A stretch of DNA of 64,000 bases, from positions 62,001-126,000 of the forward strand of contig NZ_JAELTI010000004.1 of the NCBI RefSeq assembly GCF_016428755.1, given 5' to 3'. Source of the DNA: Allobosea sp. ASV33 (GTDB taxonomy: Bacteria; Pseudomonadota; Alphaproteobacteria; Rhizobiales; Beijerinckiaceae). This document shows, one piece after another, positions 1 through 8,074 of this stretch (the stretch's first letter is position 1; each line of letters begins with the position of its first letter). The position numbers and the translations under genes were made by a program. A model generated the notes under the pieces. The model saw nothing but the letters and a program-made list of their open reading frames with translations. It made no database searches and was not told where the DNA came from.

Positions 1-312
1 CGCATCGCGCGGGTCCTCGCGCGGCGGCACCGAGGCGAGCACGAGGCCCTCATGCAAGGTGGTCGGCAGGTCCTTCAGCGAATGGACGACGAAATCGACC
101 TCGCGCTTGACCAATTGCTGCTCGTGCTCGACGGCGAAGACGCCGACCATGCCGAACTGGTGGAACTCGGAAACGCGGTCGCGATCGGCGATCGTGGCGA
201 TCTGGCAAAGGGTGAATTCCGTCTGCGGAAACTTCTCCCGGATCAGACCCATGACGTGGTTGGTCTGGGCCATCGCCAGCGGGCTGCGGCGCGTGCCGAT
301 CCTCAGATGCAT
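1..312 (-). CDS. hemC: Hydroxymethylbilane synthase, divergent type (N-terminal 104 residues; rest lies outside the window)
   Basis: The frame starts at an ATG at 312 and runs off the left edge. HemC polymerises four porphobilinogen units to hydroxymethylbilane in cytoplasmic tetrapyrrole synthesis. The family start motif IGTRRSPLAMAQ (residues 5-16), the HSLKDLPT block (about 80-87) and the following PPREDPRDA are clear. The segment between them is unusual: the normal TTGD/TRGD element reads IADRDR, and the usual GGKGLF reads FGMVGVF, so the lysine of that loop is missing. This makes it either a divergent HemC or a HemC-like paralogue rather than the standard alphaproteobacterial enzyme. The dipyrromethane cysteine would lie outside the window and cannot be checked. 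Confidence 0.75.
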   Translation of the reverse strand, partial: MHLRIGTRRSPLAMAQTNHVMGLIREKFPQTEFTLCQIATIADRDRVSEFHQFGMVGVFAVEHEQQLVKREVDFVVHSLKDLPTTLHEGLVLASVPPREDPRDA

Positions 313-418
313 GATCTCAAAACTTTCGGGTCCTGTCCGGCCGGGCCGGTTATTGCGGCGGTCTATAACAGGGGGGCGCCGGGCTGACGAGTGCGGCGCA
401 AGCCCAAGCTGCGCTGGA

Positions 419-1885
419 TCAATCGCGGGCGGCTGCCGGCCGGCCCTGCTGCCGCATCGTCGCCATCGCCTGCCTCAGCACCTCGATGACGCGCGGGTCG
501 CGCGACTGGGCGACGTTGAAGCGCATGAAGCTGCCGGCCGTCTGGGCGACGCTGAAGACATTGCCGGGCGCCAGCACCACGCCCTGCATCACGGCGAGTT
601 GCGCCAGTTCGGCGGAATCGATGCCTTCAGGCAAGCGGCACCAGAGATAGAAGCCGCCGCGCGGCATCAGCCAGGGGCGAATCCCGAGCGTTTCAAGCCT
701 TGCGGCGACCTCGCGCCGCGCCTGGGCGAGGCGGCGGTGCAGCTCTTCCATATGCTTGCGGTAGCTTCCGCCGGCGAGAACACCCGCCAGCAATTCCGTC
801 GAGACCGGACTGGGGCCGCCGAAATTGGTCGCGACCTGCAGGTCGACGAGCCCTTCGATCCAGTCGGAGCGCGCAGCGATATAGCCGCAGCGCGTGGCGG
901 CCGATAGCGTCTTCGAAAAGCTGCCGATCCGGATGACACGCTCCAGCCCGTCGAGCGCCGCCAATCGCGACGACGATTCCGGCTCGAAATCGGCGAAGAT
1001 GTCGTCCTCGACGATGATCATGTCGTTGGCAGCGGCGGCGCTGAGAACGCGAAAGGCGGCCTGCGGCGACAGGCCGGCGCCGGTCGGGTTGTGCAATCCG
1101 GAATTGGTCAGGTAGAGGCGCGGGCGCTCGGCCGCCACGACGGTCTCGAACGCCGTGATGTCCGGACCCGAGGGCGTATAGGGCACGCTCAGCACACGCA
1201 CCTGATGCGCTCGCAGCAACGCCTGGAAGTTGAAGTAGCAGGGATCGTCGACGAGGACGGCGTCGCCCGGCCGCAGCAGGAAACGGCAGATCAGGTCGAG
1301 CGCCTGCGTGCCCGAGCCGGTCAGCATGAGCTGTTCCGGCGCAACCGCGAGCCCGGCCTCGGCGAAGCGCCCGAGCAGGAGCCGGCGCAGGACGGAAGCG
1401 CCGCGCGTGCCGCCGTAATCGGTGAGGATCGCGCCATCGGCACGGGCCAGCGCCCGGAAGCCGCGGCGCAAGGCCTCGTCCGGCATCCAGTCGGGCGGGA
1501 GCCAGCCGCAGCCCGGCTTCAGCGCACCGGGCTCGGCATCGAGCGACTGGCGCGAGACCCAGAACGGATCGACGGCGAGTTCCTGCGGCGAAGCGGCCTG
1601 CGTCAGCGCCAATGGCGGCAGGCCACCGCCGGTGACATAGAAGCCCGAGCCCTGGCGCGCGCGGATCAGCCCCTCGGCGGCGAGACGGTCATAGGCCTCG
1701 ACGACGGTGGAGGGCGAGACCTTCATCGTGGTGGCGAAGCGGCGGATCGAGGGCAAGCGATCGCCAGGCGCCAGCGCCCGTGCCGCCAACCGGCCGCGGA
1801 TCGCGGCCATCACAGCGTCGGTGCGCGTCGATACGGCTCCGCTCCCAAAGAGTGTATGGTCATTCATAGCCATACAGTTTGCCAT
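419..1885 (-). CDS. MocR/PdxR-type regulator: GntR winged helix fused to a fold-type I aminotransferase domain
   Basis: A GntR-type winged helix occupies about residues 20-85 (GDRLPSIRRFATTMKVSPST) and is followed by an aminotransferase-like domain with the NPTG loop near 266 and the PLP lysine at K325 in GSFSKTLSAA. MocR proteins are PLP-sensing transcription regulators, usually of a divergent neighbour; here that is the DMT transporter at 1966. The reported start gives 488 residues, but ATGs also occur at 1873 and 1867 and a GTG further in. All of these early codons lie inside inverted repeats that look like operators, so the true start may be downstream. The family is secure; the effector and the regulated substrate are not known. 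Confidence 0.87.
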   Translation of the reverse strand: MANCMAMNDHTLFGSGAVSTRTDAVMAAIRGRLAARALAPGDRLPSIRRFATTMKVSPSTVVEAYDRLAAEGLIRARQGSGFYVTGGGLPPLALTQAASPQELAVDPFWVSRQSLDAEPGALKPGCGWLPPDWMPDEALRRGFRALARADGAILTDYGGTRGASVLRRLLLGRFAEAGLAVAPEQLMLTGSGTQALDLICRFLLRPGDAVLVDDPCYFNFQALLRAHQVRVLSVPYTPSGPDITAFETVVAAERPRLYLTNSGLHNPTGAGLSPQAAFRVLSAAAANDMIIVEDDIFADFEPESSSRLAALDGLERVIRIGSFSKTLSAATRCGYIAARSDWIEGLVDLQVATNFGGPSPVSTELLAGVLAGGSYRKHMEELHRRLAQARREVAARLETLGIRPWLMPRGGFYLWCRLPEGIDSAELAQLAVMQGVVLAPGNVFSVAQTAGSFMRFNVAQSRDPRVIEVLRQAMATMRQQGRPAAARD

Positions 1886-1890
1886 GAATG
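1853..1890. promoter_or_regulatory. Candidate MocR operator: two interleaved inverted repeats
   Basis: TGTATGG (1853-1859) is the exact reverse complement of CCATACA (1870-1876), with 10 bases between. CATTCAT (1861-1867) is the exact reverse complement of ATGAATG (1884-1890), with 16 between. The site lies in the divergent gap between the regulator and the exporter and overlaps the first possible start codons of the regulator. Autoregulation and control of the exporter are inferred. Confidence 0.5.
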
Positions 1891-1965
1891 TATCGTTCTG
1901 TCGCTGGCTTCGTCAGGCCCTCACGCCTAGAGCACGGCTTCCCGCGAAAGGGCAGGACAGGTCAC

Positions 1966-2832
1966 ATGATGAAGGATTGGGGCGGCAAGGGCTGGGGCAG
2001 CGGGCTCATCGGCGTGCTGATCTTCAGCGGCTCGCTGCCGGCGACGCGCGTCGCGGTTGCCGGGTTCTCGCCGCTGTTCCTGACCGGCGCCCGCGCCGGG
2101 ATCGCAGCCCTGCTGGGCGCGGCTTGTCTCATGCTGCTGCGCCAGCAATGGCCAAGCCGGGCGGATATCCGCCCCCTGGCGATCGTCGCCATCGGCGTCG
2201 TTCTCGGCTTCCCGCTGCTGACGGCGCTTGCCCTGCAGCATATCCCCTCGGCGCGCTCCATCGTCTTCATCGGCCTCCTGCCGCTCGCGACGGCGCTGTT
2301 CGGCGTGCTGCGCGGCGGCGAGCGGCCGAAGCCGGTGTTCTGGCTGTTCTCCGGGATCGGCAGCGCCACCGTCGCGGGCTTCGCGCTCGCCAACAGCGAC
2401 AGCGGCGCGCTGACGGGGGACCTGCTGATGGTCGCGGCCGTCCTGCTCTGCGGGCTCGGCTATGCCGAAGGCGCGACGCTGTCGCGCCGGCTCGGCGGCT
2501 GGCAGGTGATCTCCTGGGCGCTCCTGCTGTCGCTGCCGGCGATGGCCGTGATCGCCCTGCTGTTCTGGCCTCCGACCTGGCAAGGCATCGGCACGCCGGC
2601 CTGGATCGGCCTCGCTTACGTCTCGGTCTTCAGCATGCTGGTCGGCTTCGTGTTCTGGTATCGCGGCCTGGCGCTCGGCGGCATCGCCAGCGTTGGCCAG
2701 CTCCAGCTGCTGCAACCGTTCTTCGGGCTCACTCTGGCGGGCTGGCTGCTCGGCGAGCCGATCGCCTGGACGATGATCGCGGCAACCGCCGTGGTCGTGC
2801 TTTGCGTGGCCGGGGCGAAGCGTTTCGCCTGA
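1966..2832 (+). CDS. DMT-superfamily (EamA) membrane transporter
   Basis: This 288-residue protein has about ten hydrophobic segments arranged as two EamA repeats (roughly 10-135 and 150-285), the usual size and shape of drug/metabolite transporters that export amino acids, metabolites or toxic compounds across the inner membrane. I placed the start at the ATG at 1966 (a second follows at 1969) because the open frame upstream encodes a basic, non-membrane stretch that overlaps the regulator's promoter. It is divergent from the MocR-type regulator, a common pairing for DMT exporters. The substrate cannot be read from the sequence. Confidence 0.85.
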   Translation: MMKDWGGKGWGSGLIGVLIFSGSLPATRVAVAGFSPLFLTGARAGIAALLGAACLMLLRQQWPSRADIRPLAIVAIGVVLGFPLLTALALQHIPSARSIVFIGLLPLATALFGVLRGGERPKPVFWLFSGIGSATVAGFALANSDSGALTGDLLMVAAVLLCGLGYAEGATLSRRLGGWQVISWALLLSLPAMAVIALLFWPPTWQGIGTPAWIGLAYVSVFSMLVGFVFWYRGLALGGIASVGQLQLLQPFFGLTLAGWLLGEPIAWTMIAATAVVVLCVAGAKRFA

Positions 2833-2912
2833 ACGCGGCTGCCCCGCGCCAGGCCAGAGCTCTTGGATTCCGCACCTGCCAAGGCCATCTTATGGCTATC
2901 GGAGGTTGCGTC

Positions 2913-3176
2913 ATGGCAAGCGGATGGGCTCCCGACGGAGCGGTTCAGGACCAGATCGACGGCTCGATCACGGATGCGGTGCGTCTCGCGCGCTCGCGGC
3001 TGCCGAGCGGTCCGGGCGAGATCCATTGCAGGGAATGCGGGGATGAAATCCCCGCAGCGCGGCGCCTCGCGATGCCCGGCGCCCGCCTTTGTGTTGCCTG
3101 CCAATCCGGCCATGACCGCTCGGCGGCGCAATCCAGCTACAACCGGCGTGGCAGCAAGGACAGCCAGCTGAAGTAG
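2913..3176 (+). CDS. DksA/TraR-family C4 zinc-finger protein (YbiI-like)
   Basis: An 87-residue protein with a good ribosome site (GGAGG at 2901-2905) ahead of the ATG. It carries a C-x2-C...C-x2-C zinc finger (CREC near 38-41, CVAC near 60-63) and ends in RGSKDSQL, the typical tail of short YbiI-like TraR/DksA proteins. Larger relatives bind in the secondary channel of RNA polymerase; short forms like this are mostly uncharacterised and lack the long coiled coil. It follows the DMT gene by 80 bases and may share its transcript. It converges on argC. Confidence 0.85.
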   Translation: MASGWAPDGAVQDQIDGSITDAVRLARSRLPSGPGEIHCRECGDEIPAARRLAMPGARLCVACQSGHDRSAAQSSYNRRGSKDSQLK

Positions 3177-3209
3177 GCGGGATTGCGCGCTGCCGGGGCC
3201 CTGCCCTCG

Positions 3210-4187
3210 TCAAGGCCAGATCGGCGCGCCATCCAGCCCCGCGGTTTCCGGCAGCCCGCAGATCAGGTTCGCATTCTGCACGGCCTGCCCGGCGGCTCCC
3301 TTGCCGAGATTGTCGACCACGCCCATCGCGATCACCAGATTGCGTTCCGGATCGGCCGCGTAACTGACGAAAGAGAGGTTCGAGCCGGTGGCCCATTTGG
3401 TCTGCGGCGGCTTGTCGGTCACACGGACGAAAGCCCGCCCGGCATAGAAGCGCCGCGCCGCGTCCAGGCACTGCTCCGTCGTGGCGCGGCCGCGGCAATA
3501 TATCGTAGCGAGCAGGCCGCGGGTCATCGGCACCAGATGCGGCGTGAACACCAGCCCGGCCGCGCTGCCCCCGCTCAGCCGCTCGATCGTCCTGGCCATC
3601 TCGGGCATGTGGACATGCTTGAGCAGCCCGTAGGGCACCAAGTTCTCGTTGCTCTCGGCATAGCCGAACTTGCTGTCGCCGCCGCCACGGCCGGCACCGG
3701 AAATGCCCGTCTTTGCGTCGATCACGATATTGCCGGGCTCGATCAGCCCATTGGCCAGAAGCGGCGCCAGAGCCGTCAGCGTCGCCGCCGGGAAACAGCC
3801 GGGATTGGCGATACGGGTCTGCCCTGCGATCTCGGCGGGCCAGATGTCCGCCAAGCCATAGGCCCAGCCCTCGACATAGCGGTGGTCGCCGCCGATATCG
3901 ACGATCTTCACGTCCTTGGGGACACGCGCCAGCGCCTCCGCAGAGGTGCCCGTGGGCAGCGACGCGAACAACAGGTCGAGCTTCGGCAGGGCCGCAGGGT
4001 CCCATTTCTCGATCACCAGCCCCGTGAGCTTGGCCGGTACACCCGGAAAGCGGTCCACCAGACGGCTGCCGGCGCTCCCCTCGCCCGCGGCGTAGACGAG
4101 TTCGAAGGAGGGGTGGCCGGCGATCAGGCGCATCGCCTCGCCGCCGCCGAAACCGCTGATGCCGACAATGCCGACGCGAATGCTCAT
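3210..4187 (-). CDS. argC: N-acetyl-gamma-glutamyl-phosphate reductase
   Basis: ArgC makes N-acetylglutamate semialdehyde from the acyl phosphate using NADPH in cytoplasmic arginine synthesis. The 325-residue product has an N-terminal nucleotide-binding loop (GISGFGGGE, 10-18), the catalytic cysteine C131 in NPGCFPAATLTAL, and the conserved HVHMPEM segment. The ATG at 4187 is chosen over an in-frame one at 4232 because GGAAGG lies just upstream of it and the Rossmann strand starts immediately. It is of the longer ArgC type, whereas many Hyphomicrobiales use a short form of about 310 residues beginning with a FIDGE-type motif, so it could be a second ArgC. Confidence 0.88.
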   Translation of the reverse strand: MSIRVGIVGISGFGGGEAMRLIAGHPSFELVYAAGEGSAGSRLVDRFPGVPAKLTGLVIEKWDPAALPKLDLLFASLPTGTSAEALARVPKDVKIVDIGGDHRYVEGWAYGLADIWPAEIAGQTRIANPGCFPAATLTALAPLLANGLIEPGNIVIDAKTGISGAGRGGGDSKFGYAESNENLVPYGLLKHVHMPEMARTIERLSGGSAAGLVFTPHLVPMTRGLLATIYCRGRATTEQCLDAARRFYAGRAFVRVTDKPPQTKWATGSNLSFVSYAADPERNLVIAMGVVDNLGKGAAGQAVQNANLICGLPETAGLDGAPIWP

Positions 4188-4230
4188 GGGAGTGTCCTTC
4201 CTGGGTTCGGGCAGATTCTGGGGTTCAGGC

Positions 4231-4266
4231 AAAAGAAAACCCCCGAAGCCGAGGGCTGCGGGGGTT
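4231..4266 (-). terminator. Rho-independent terminator between the ABC importer operon and argC
   Basis: AACCCCCG (4238-4245) pairs exactly with CGGGGGTT (4259-4266), with an inner AGCC/GGCT stem and a GAG loop. On the minus strand the hairpin is followed by TTTTCTTTT. It lies about 200 bases after the last gene of the importer operon and about 45 bases before argC, so it most simply ends the importer transcript. It could instead act as a leader attenuator for argC. Confidence 0.75.
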
Positions 4267-4461
4267 CAGGAACGCGGGTCGGGCCGTTCCGGGGGGCCTA
4301 TGATGAGGCCATCACCCGTGGAAGGACGCCGATCGACGCGCAGCCGGAAGAGCCGCCGCTTGGAGGCAGCGACGTCGGCGTCGATCGCAAAGGGTCCGGT
4401 TCCTGAGCATGAGCCCGCGACACTGTCGCGCGCCCTCATCATCGTCAAGCGGAATGTCGCC

Positions 4462-6177
4462 CTAGCCTACGGCTCCACCGAGAGGCGCCGGCTCCCGCGC
4501 GATCTTGTCAAGCGAGGGGACCAGCGAGAGCAGCTCCCGCGTATAGGGATGGCTCGGCGCGGCGAAAAGCTCCTCGGTCGGCGCCTGCTCGACGATCTCG
4601 CCGCTCTTCATCACGGCGATGCGGTCGCACATCTGCCGGACCACCGCGAGGTCGTGGCTGATGAACAGGATCGATAGGCCCGCGAGATCGCGCAGGTCCT
4701 TGAGCAGGTTGAGGATCTGCGCCTGGACGGAGACGTCGAGCGAGGAGGTCGGCTCGTCGCAGACGAGGAAGCGCGGCCGGGGCGCCAAGGCGCGCGCGAT
4801 GGCGATACGCTGGCGCTGGCCGCCCGAGAAGGCGTGCGGAAAGCGCGCCCCGGCCGCACGGTCGAGCCCGACCGCCTCGAGCAGCAGCGCCGCATCCTCC
4901 GCGGCTTCAACCTTGGTGGCGGCGAGATGGTAGAAGGCGATCGGCTCGGCGATGGCAGTCGCGACGCGCAGGCGCGGATTGAGCGCCGAATACGGATCCT
5001 GAAACACCATCTGCAACACCTTGCGCGCCAGCCCTCCCTGCTTGGCGCCGATCGGCAATCCGCCGAGCGTGACCGAGCCGGAGGTCGGCTTCGCGAGGCC
5101 GGCGATGGTGTTGGCGACGGTCGTCTTGCCGCAGCCGGATTCACCGACGAGGCCGAAAATCTCGCCGGGCTCGACCGTGAAGGAGACGCCCTTCACCGCC
5201 CGGAACACACGCGAGCCGCCGCCGAACAGCCCGCCGCGCGTGCCGTATTCGACGACGAGGTTGTCGACCGACAGCACGCCCGCCTTGGCCTCATCGCCGC
5301 CGCCCATGCGGGCGCGGACCTGCTCGCGCGCCGCGGCGGTGCCGGGGCTCTCCTGCGCCGGCACGGGCAGGCGCGGCAGCTTGACGTCGACGCGCGGGAC
5401 GGCACCGATCAGCGCCTTGGCATAAGGGTGCTGCGGCGCGCCGAGCACCTGCGCCACCGGGCCGCTCTCGACCACCTGCCCCTTCAGCATGATGGTGACG
5501 CGATCCGCGACCTCGGCGACGACGCCCATATTGTGCGTGACCAGCAGGATGCCGACGCCGCGCTCGTCGGCGAGGCCGCGGATCAGCTTGAGGATCTGCG
5601 CCTGCACGGAGACGTCGAGCGCCGTGGTCGGCTCGTCGGCAATGATCAGCTTGGGGTCGCAGCACAGGGCGGCAGCGATCACCACGCGCTGGCGCTGCCC
5701 GCCGGAGAGCTGGTGCGGGTAGGATTTCAGCCGCCGCTCCGGCTCAGGGATACCGACGGCACGCAACAACTCCAGCGAGCGCTGGCGCGCCTCGGCGCGG
5801 CTGAGGCCGAGATGATGGCGCATCGTCTCGCCGAGCTGGCTCTCCACCGTGAAGAGCGGGTTCAGCGAGGTCATCGGGTCCTGGAAGATGGCGCCGACAT
5901 CCTTGCCCTGCACGATACCCTCGGTGCGGCCGGTGCGGATGTCGACCGGCTTGCCGCCGATCTCGATCCGTCCCTTGGCGACGCGCCCGGGCGCCTGCAG
6001 CAGGCCCATCAGCGCATTGCCGATCGTGGTCTTGCCGGCGCCGGATTCGCCCACCAGCGCGTGGATCTCGCCGGGCGCGACCTCGAGGTTCACGCCGCTG
6101 ACGGCGGTGATGACCGAGCCGTCGGCAAGCGGGTAGTCGACGGTGAGATCGGTGATGGAGAGGGCGGCGGATTTCAT
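4462..6177 (-). CDS. Dipeptide/oligopeptide-type ABC importer ATPase with two fused nucleotide-binding domains
   Basis: One 571-residue chain carries two complete ATPase domains of the DppD/DppF type. Domain 1 has Walker [10 protein letters not shown] (43-51), signature LSGGQRQR (157-164) and Walker B LIIADEP (177-183). Domain 2 has Walker [10 protein letters not shown] (345-353), signature FSGGQRQR (450-457) and Walker B LVCDEP (471-476). Such fusions are known in GsiA- and YejF-like systems. It powers uptake through the two permeases encoded directly upstream. Its ATG shares one base with the stop of the preceding permease (TGATG), indicating translational coupling. It is the last gene of the operon. 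Confidence 0.93.
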   Translation of the reverse strand: MKSAALSITDLTVDYPLADGSVITAVSGVNLEVAPGEIHALVGESGAGKTTIGNALMGLLQAPGRVAKGRIEIGGKPVDIRTGRTEGIVQGKDVGAIFQDPMTSLNPLFTVESQLGETMRHHLGLSRAEARQRSLELLRAVGIPEPERRLKSYPHQLSGGQRQRVVIAAALCCDPKLIIADEPTTALDVSVQAQILKLIRGLADERGVGILLVTHNMGVVAEVADRVTIMLKGQVVESGPVAQVLGAPQHPYAKALIGAVPRVDVKLPRLPVPAQESPGTAAAREQVRARMGGGDEAKAGVLSVDNLVVEYGTRGGLFGGGSRVFRAVKGVSFTVEPGEIFGLVGESGCGKTTVANTIAGLAKPTSGSVTLGGLPIGAKQGGLARKVLQMVFQDPYSALNPRLRVATAIAEPIAFYHLAATKVEAAEDAALLLEAVGLDRAAGARFPHAFSGGQRQRIAIARALAPRPRFLVCDEPTSSLDVSVQAQILNLLKDLRDLAGLSILFISHDLAVVRQMCDRIAVMKSGEIVEQAPTEELFAAPSHPYTRELLSLVPSLDKIAREPAPLGGAVG

Positions 6178-7094
6178 CAGCGCCCCTTCAGCTTCGGGTT
6201 GAAGCGATCGCGCAGCCAGTCGCCGACGACATTGACCGCAAGCACGAGCACCACCAGCGTGACCGCCGGGAAGACCGCTATCCACCAGATGCCCGAGAAG
6301 ACGAACTCGTTGCCGATACGAATCAGGGTGCCGAGCGAGGGATAGGTCGGCGGCATGCCGACGCCGAGGAAGGACAGGGTCGCCTCGGTCAGCACGGCGG
6401 CGGCGAGGTTGATCGTCGCGATCACCATCACCGGGCTCATCACGTTCGGCAGGATATGGCGGACCATGATGTGCAGCGGCGGCAGGCCGATGACGCGCGC
6501 GGCGCGGACATAATCCTTCGAGGCCTCGACCATGGTCGCGGCGCGCACGGTGCGGGCATATTGCACCCATTCATGGATGGCGATGGCGCCGATCAGGATC
6601 ACCGGCGCCCATTGCGCCGTCCCGGCCTCCGGGAAGACGGCGCGCGCGATGCCGCTGACCAGCAGCGCGAGCAGGATGGTCGGCAGGCTGAGGATGACGT
6701 CGCCGACGCGCATGATGACGATGTCGACCCAACCGCCGAAATAGCCGGCGAGCAGGCCGAGCACGACGCCGAGGCTGGCCGCGACCAGCACCGCACCGCC
6801 GCCGATCGCGATCGAGACGCGCATGCCGTAGAGGATCGCTGAGAACAGGTCGCGGCCCTGGTTGTCGGTGCCGAGCCAGTGCGCCGGGTCGCCATCCGGC
6901 ATGAAGGCCGGCGGCAGCTCGGCGCTCATCAGGTCGAAGCTCGCGACATTGGTCGGGTCGGTCGGCGCGATCCAGGGCGCGAGCAGCGCGACGGCGAGCA
7001 TCAGCACGACAACGGCGAGCCCGATCATCACGGAGACCGGCATCTGCAGGCGGCGTCGGCGCGTGGCCGGCAGCTTGGGGGCGGCGAGGCTCAT
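6177..7094 (-). CDS. ABC importer inner-membrane permease, DppC/OppC type
   Basis: A 305-residue membrane protein with an N-terminal transmembrane segment, a periplasmic loop containing the family motif HWLGTDNQGRDLFSAILYG (about 80-98), and a C-terminal BPD_transp_1 domain. The EAA loop that contacts the ATPase is visible as EASKDYVRAARVIGLPP. It forms a heterodimer with the DppB-like permease upstream. Its ATG overlaps the end of that gene by four bases (ATGA), and its stop overlaps the ATPase start by one base. The substrate is not given by the permease sequence. Confidence 0.92.
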   Translation of the reverse strand: MSLAAPKLPATRRRRLQMPVSVMIGLAVVVLMLAVALLAPWIAPTDPTNVASFDLMSAELPPAFMPDGDPAHWLGTDNQGRDLFSAILYGMRVSIAIGGGAVLVAASLGVVLGLLAGYFGGWVDIVIMRVGDVILSLPTILLALLVSGIARAVFPEAGTAQWAPVILIGAIAIHEWVQYARTVRAATMVEASKDYVRAARVIGLPPLHIMVRHILPNVMSPVMVIATINLAAAVLTEATLSFLGVGMPPTYPSLGTLIRIGNEFVFSGIWWIAVFPAVTLVVLVLAVNVVGDWLRDRFNPKLKGR

Positions 7095-8062
7095 GCGCGG
7101 CGCGTCCTCAGGCGCGGATCGATCAGGGTATAGGTGAGGTCGACGACCATGTTGATGACGACGAAGAGAAAGCCGACGAAGAGCAGATAGGCCGCCATCA
7201 CCGGCACGTCGGCGAAGCTGACGGCCTGGATAAAGAGCAGGCCCATGCCGGGCCACTGGAACACCGTCTCGGTGACGATGGCGAAGGCGATCAGCGAGCC
7301 GATCTGCAGGCCGGTCACCGTCACCACCGGCATCAGCGCATTGCGCAGGGCCAGGCGGAAATTGATGTAGCGCGGCGGCAGGCCCCGCGCCTTGGCGAAG
7401 CGGATATAGTCCGAGGAGAGCACGTCGATCATCTCGGCGCGCACCAGCCGCATGATCAGCGTCAGTTGGTAGAGCGCCAGCGTGATCGAGGGCAGCAGCA
7501 GCGAGGCCCAGCCCGAGCGGGTCAGGAAGCCGGTCGACCAGCCGCCGATCTGCACGACATCGCCGCGCCCGAAGGACGGCAGCCAGCGCAGCGTCACCGC
7601 GAAGATCAGGATCAGCCCGATGCCGGTGACGAAGGTCGGCATCGAGATGCCGACCAGCGAAATCGTCTGGATGGCGCGGGTCAACGCGCCATCCGGTTTG
7701 AGCGCGCAATAGACCCCGACGGGGACCCCGACCGCGAGCGACAGGATCGTCGCCACGATCACCAGCTCCAGCGTCGCCGGCAGGCGCTCGGCCAGCAGAT
7801 CGACCACCGGGCGCTGATTGCGGAAGGAGATGCCGAGATCGCCCTTCAGCGTGCGGCCGAGAAACTCGCCGTACTGGACGATCGCCGGCCGGTCGAGCCC
7901 GAGCGAGGCGCGCAATTCCGCCTTCTCGGCCGGGCTTGCATCCTCGCGCGACATCATCGCGACGGGATCGCCGACATAGCGGAACATCACGAAGGCGATG
8001 GCCGTCACCGCGAGCATGACGAGGACGGCCTGTCCGAGGCGAGAACCGATGGAAGCGATCAC
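7091..8062 (-). CDS. ABC importer inner-membrane permease, DppB/OppB type
   Basis: A 323-residue permease with the family architecture: one N-terminal transmembrane helix, the region around LRASLGLDRPAIVQYGEFL, then a BPD_transp_1 domain with about five more helices. The EAA loop reads SSDYIRFAKARGLPPRYINF. The end DLTYTLIDPRLR is characteristic of DppB proteins. It lies 12 bases after the binding-protein gene and overlaps the next permease by four bases, so the four genes form one operon. Confidence 0.92.
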   Translation of the reverse strand: MIASIGSRLGQAVLVMLAVTAIAFVMFRYVGDPVAMMSREDASPAEKAELRASLGLDRPAIVQYGEFLGRTLKGDLGISFRNQRPVVDLLAERLPATLELVIVATILSLAVGVPVGVYCALKPDGALTRAIQTISLVGISMPTFVTGIGLILIFAVTLRWLPSFGRGDVVQIGGWSTGFLTRSGWASLLLPSITLALYQLTLIMRLVRAEMIDVLSSDYIRFAKARGLPPRYINFRLALRNALMPVVTVTGLQIGSLIAFAIVTETVFQWPGMGLLFIQAVSFADVPVMAAYLLFVGFLFVVINMVVDLTYTLIDPRLRTRRA

Positions 8063-8074
8063 GGCGCGTCCCCC

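Noticed and set aside
2616-3131. Leftward frame opposite the DMT and zinc-finger genes
   Set aside because: It lacks a ribosome site and family features; the plus-strand zinc-finger gene has both.
4266-4448. Arg-rich 60-residue frame upstream of the argC terminator as a leader peptide
   Set aside because: It is too long for a typical leader peptide, has no good ribosome site, and the arginines are not clustered at a pause site near the hairpin.
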